Below are positions 8,056 to 9,426 of a DNA stretch of 9,426 bases, piece after piece. The position numbers and the translations under genes are program-made. Location of the stretch: contig JALOTR010000060.1 in assembly GCA_025457805.1 (NCBI GenBank), positions 1-9,426 on the forward strand, in the 5' to 3' direction. Position 1 is the stretch's first letter. Each line of letters begins with the position of its first letter. Below the pieces are notes generated by a model that was given only the letters and a program-made list of their open reading frames with translations, made no database searches and was not told where the DNA came from. Source of the DNA: Akkermansiaceae bacterium. GTDB lineage: Bacteria; Verrucomicrobiota; Verrucomicrobiia; Verrucomicrobiales; Akkermansiaceae.

Positions 8056-8082
8056 TCCTGAGAGATCCCCGGCTCTGCGGCA
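8056..8082 (+). repeat. Upstream element copy B (similar to 764-790)
   Basis: This is the second copy of the segment described at 764-790, with GAGAGATCC and GGCT separated by two extra C residues. It ends 49 nt before the start codon of the oxidoreductase gene, nearly the same distance as copy A from its gene. Only two copies are visible, so function is speculative. Confidence 0.25.
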
Positions 8083-8083
8083 G

Positions 8084-8131
8084 ACTCTTCTTCAAGAACC
8101 CATCACGAACCCAACCACCAAGCACACCTCG
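8084..8131 (+). promoter_or_regulatory. G-poor untranslated leader without Shine-Dalgarno, upstream of the oxidoreductase gene
   Basis: The 48 nt before ATG 8132 are rich in A and C with few G residues, and no purine-rich ribosome-binding sequence sits 5-10 nt before the start. The composition resembles the leader of the preceding gene. Confidence 0.35.
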
Positions 8132-9426
8132 ATGAACCCCATCGCCACCACCCGCCGCCGCTTCCTGATGTCCGCCGCCGCTGCGGGCGCACCGCTCATC
8201 CTTCCATCACGCGTCTTCGGACAAAACGCTCCCAGCAAACGTGTCACCATCGGCATGATCGGCTGCGGCCGCTGGGGCAGCAAGGTGAACCTCGATCCGC
8301 TGCTCGCCATGGATGACGTCAGCGTCGTCGCCGTCAGCGATGTGGACTCATGGCGCATGAATTTCACGCAGCAGAAAATCAACGACCATTATGCGAAGTC
8401 CGCCGCCTCCGGCTCCTACAAAGGCTGCAAGGCGTATGGCGATTTCCGCGAAATGCTGGCAGACCCCGGCATCGACGCGGTCATGGTTTCCACCTGCGAC
8501 CACTGGCACGTTCCAGCCGCCCTTGCCGCCGTCCGCGCGGGAAAGGACGTTTCCGTGGAGAAACCCATCTCGCTGAGCATCGAGGAAGGCCGCCTGCTCG
8601 CCAGCGAGGCCAAGCGCCTCAACCGCATCACCCGCAACGACAGCGAGTTCCGCGGCAATCCCCACATGCGCCTCGCCGCCCAAGCCGTACTCAACGGCCG
8701 CATCGGAAAAATCCTCAAAATCCGCACCACCGTCCCTGCTGGCGACGTCACCGCCCCACCCGTCACCACCACCGATCCCATCCCGAAAAGCCTCAACTTT
8801 GACATGTGGCTCGGCCCCTGCCCCGAGGAACCCTACATCCAACGCCGCGTCCACGATCCGGAAAAATTCGACCGCCCGCACTGGATGCGCGTGCTCGGCC
8901 ATTGCGAAGGCATGATCACCAACTGGGGCACCCACCTCAACGACATCGCGCAGATGGCACTCGGCACCAACGAATCCGGCCCCGTCTGGATCAAGGCCAA
9001 GAAATGGGACCTCCCACCCAAGGAAAACCTCTGGAACGTGCTCGTGGACTTCGATGTGGACTACCGCTACGCCAACGGTGCCGAGCTCAACTACAAGGTC
9101 GGCGGCAAGGAAGTTTACATCGAATTCGAAGGCGAGGAAGGAACCATCAAGGCCTGGTACATGGGCAAACCTGATCCGAAAGGACCGGACGTCGAAGTAT
9201 CCGATCCCAAGATCCTCGCCGGCCTCGACAAAGCCCCGATCCAACTCCCCAAATGGGGCGACAAGGAAGACTTCATACGCTGCATCAAATCCCGCGAGCG
9301 CACCATGCAGGACGCGGAAGTCGGCCACCGCACCTGTTCCCTCTGCCAACTCGGCCATATCTCGGTCCAGCTCGACGGCCGCGAAATCACCTGGGACCCC
9401 GCCACGGAAAAATCATCGGACCCCGA
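8132..9426 (+). CDS. Tat-exported Gfo/Idh/MocA family oxidoreductase (3' truncated)
   Basis: The frame runs from ATG 8132 to the right edge without a stop; about 431 residues are visible and probably only a short C-terminal end is missing. The N-terminus has a twin-arginine signal (TTRRRFLM, residues 6-13, then an Ala-rich hydrophobic stretch and PSRVFGQ). A Rossmann nucleotide-binding motif IGCGRWG follows (43-49), then the EKP motif with the likely catalytic Lys144, and NWGTHLNDIAQ with His268 and Asp271 in the expected family position. This is an NAD(P)-dependent oxidoreductase of the type acting on sugars, inositols or their derivatives; the exact substrate is unknown. Tat export means the cofactor is probably bound before export, as known for Zymomonas glucose-fructose oxidoreductase. 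It lies 105 nt after the DUF6807 gene in the same direction and may be co-transcribed. ATG 8132 is chosen because it precedes the complete Tat signal; no Shine-Dalgarno is visible. Confidence 0.92.
   Translation, partial: MNPIATTRRRFLMSAAAAGAPLILPSRVFGQNAPSKRVTIGMIGCGRWGSKVNLDPLLAMDDVSVVAVSDVDSWRMNFTQQKINDHYAKSAASGSYKGCKAYGDFREMLADPGIDAVMVSTCDHWHVPAALAAVRAGKDVSVEKPISLSIEEGRLLASEAKRLNRITRNDSEFRGNPHMRLAAQAVLNGRIGKILKIRTTVPAGDVTAPPVTTTDPIPKSLNFDMWLGPCPEEPYIQRRVHDPEKFDRPHWMRVLGHCEGMITNWGTHLNDIAQMALGTNESGPVWIKAKKWDLPPKENLWNVLVDFDVDYRYANGAELNYKVGGKEVYIEFEGEEGTIKAWYMGKPDPKGPDVEVSDPKILAGLDKAPIQLPKWGDKEDFIRCIKSRERTMQDAEVGHRTCSLCQLGHISVQLDGREITWDPATEKSSDP

Noticed and set aside
8041..8084. Possible terminator hairpin between the DUF6807 and oxidoreductase genes
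   Set aside because: Only a 5-bp CTGCC/GGCAG stem with a loop of over 30 nt could be found, with no T-run after it.
8348..9358. Long open frame on the - strand (336 codons)
   Set aside because: It lies wholly antisense to the oxidoreductase, whose frame carries clear Tat, Rossmann and EKP motifs. The antisense frame is a product of high GC at codon position 3 and shows no recognisable domain.

Overview
The window looks like chromosomal DNA of a Verrucomicrobiota bacterium, probably near Verrucomicrobiaceae (Luteolibacter/Haloferula-like). This is inferred from protein architecture, not from a marker gene. The signs are GC-rich DNA, a very long exported protein combining PA14 domains with autotransporter-associated beta-strand repeats, a C-terminal tail with a DxDxDGLxNLxEF-type motif, a Tat-exported Gfo/Idh/MocA oxidoreductase, a DUF6807 protein, and start codons without Shine-Dalgarno sequences.

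Layout: all four genes lie on the + strand, with short gaps of 143, 90 and 105 nt. (1) Positions 3-704 are the C-terminal part of an alginate-lyase-superfamily polysaccharide lyase, cut by the left edge. (2) Positions 848-7015 encode a 2055-residue exported mosaic protein. In order it has a signal or anchor segment, a prodomain with a Cys/His-rich cluster, a gametolysin-like zinc metallopeptidase domain, a PKD domain, a carboxypeptidase-regulatory-like domain, three PA14 domains, a putative Ig domain, a long autotransporter-associated repeat region and a short C-terminal tail. (3) Positions 7106-8026 encode a Sec-exported DUF6807 protein, a family often mislabelled 'PmoA'. (4) Positions 8132-9426 encode a Tat-exported Gfo/Idh/MocA oxidoreductase, complete at the start and cut by the right edge.

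How they may work together: every product whose N-terminus is visible is exported, and the lyase family usually is too, so the region reads as an envelope or extracellular polymer-processing neighbourhood. The DUF6807 and oxidoreductase genes are a recurrent pairing in Planctomycetota/Verrucomicrobiota and plausibly act on a shared carbohydrate-type substrate. Whether the giant metalloprotease and the lyase belong to the same pathway cannot be decided from this window.

No tRNA, rRNA, CRISPR array, insertion sequence or convincing terminator hairpin was seen. No gap between genes exceeds 150 nt. The most unusual items are the giant metalloprotease-adhesin, with its Cys/His-rich prodomain cluster and atypical zinc helix, and a similar 27-nt segment placed 50-57 nt upstream of two of the genes.
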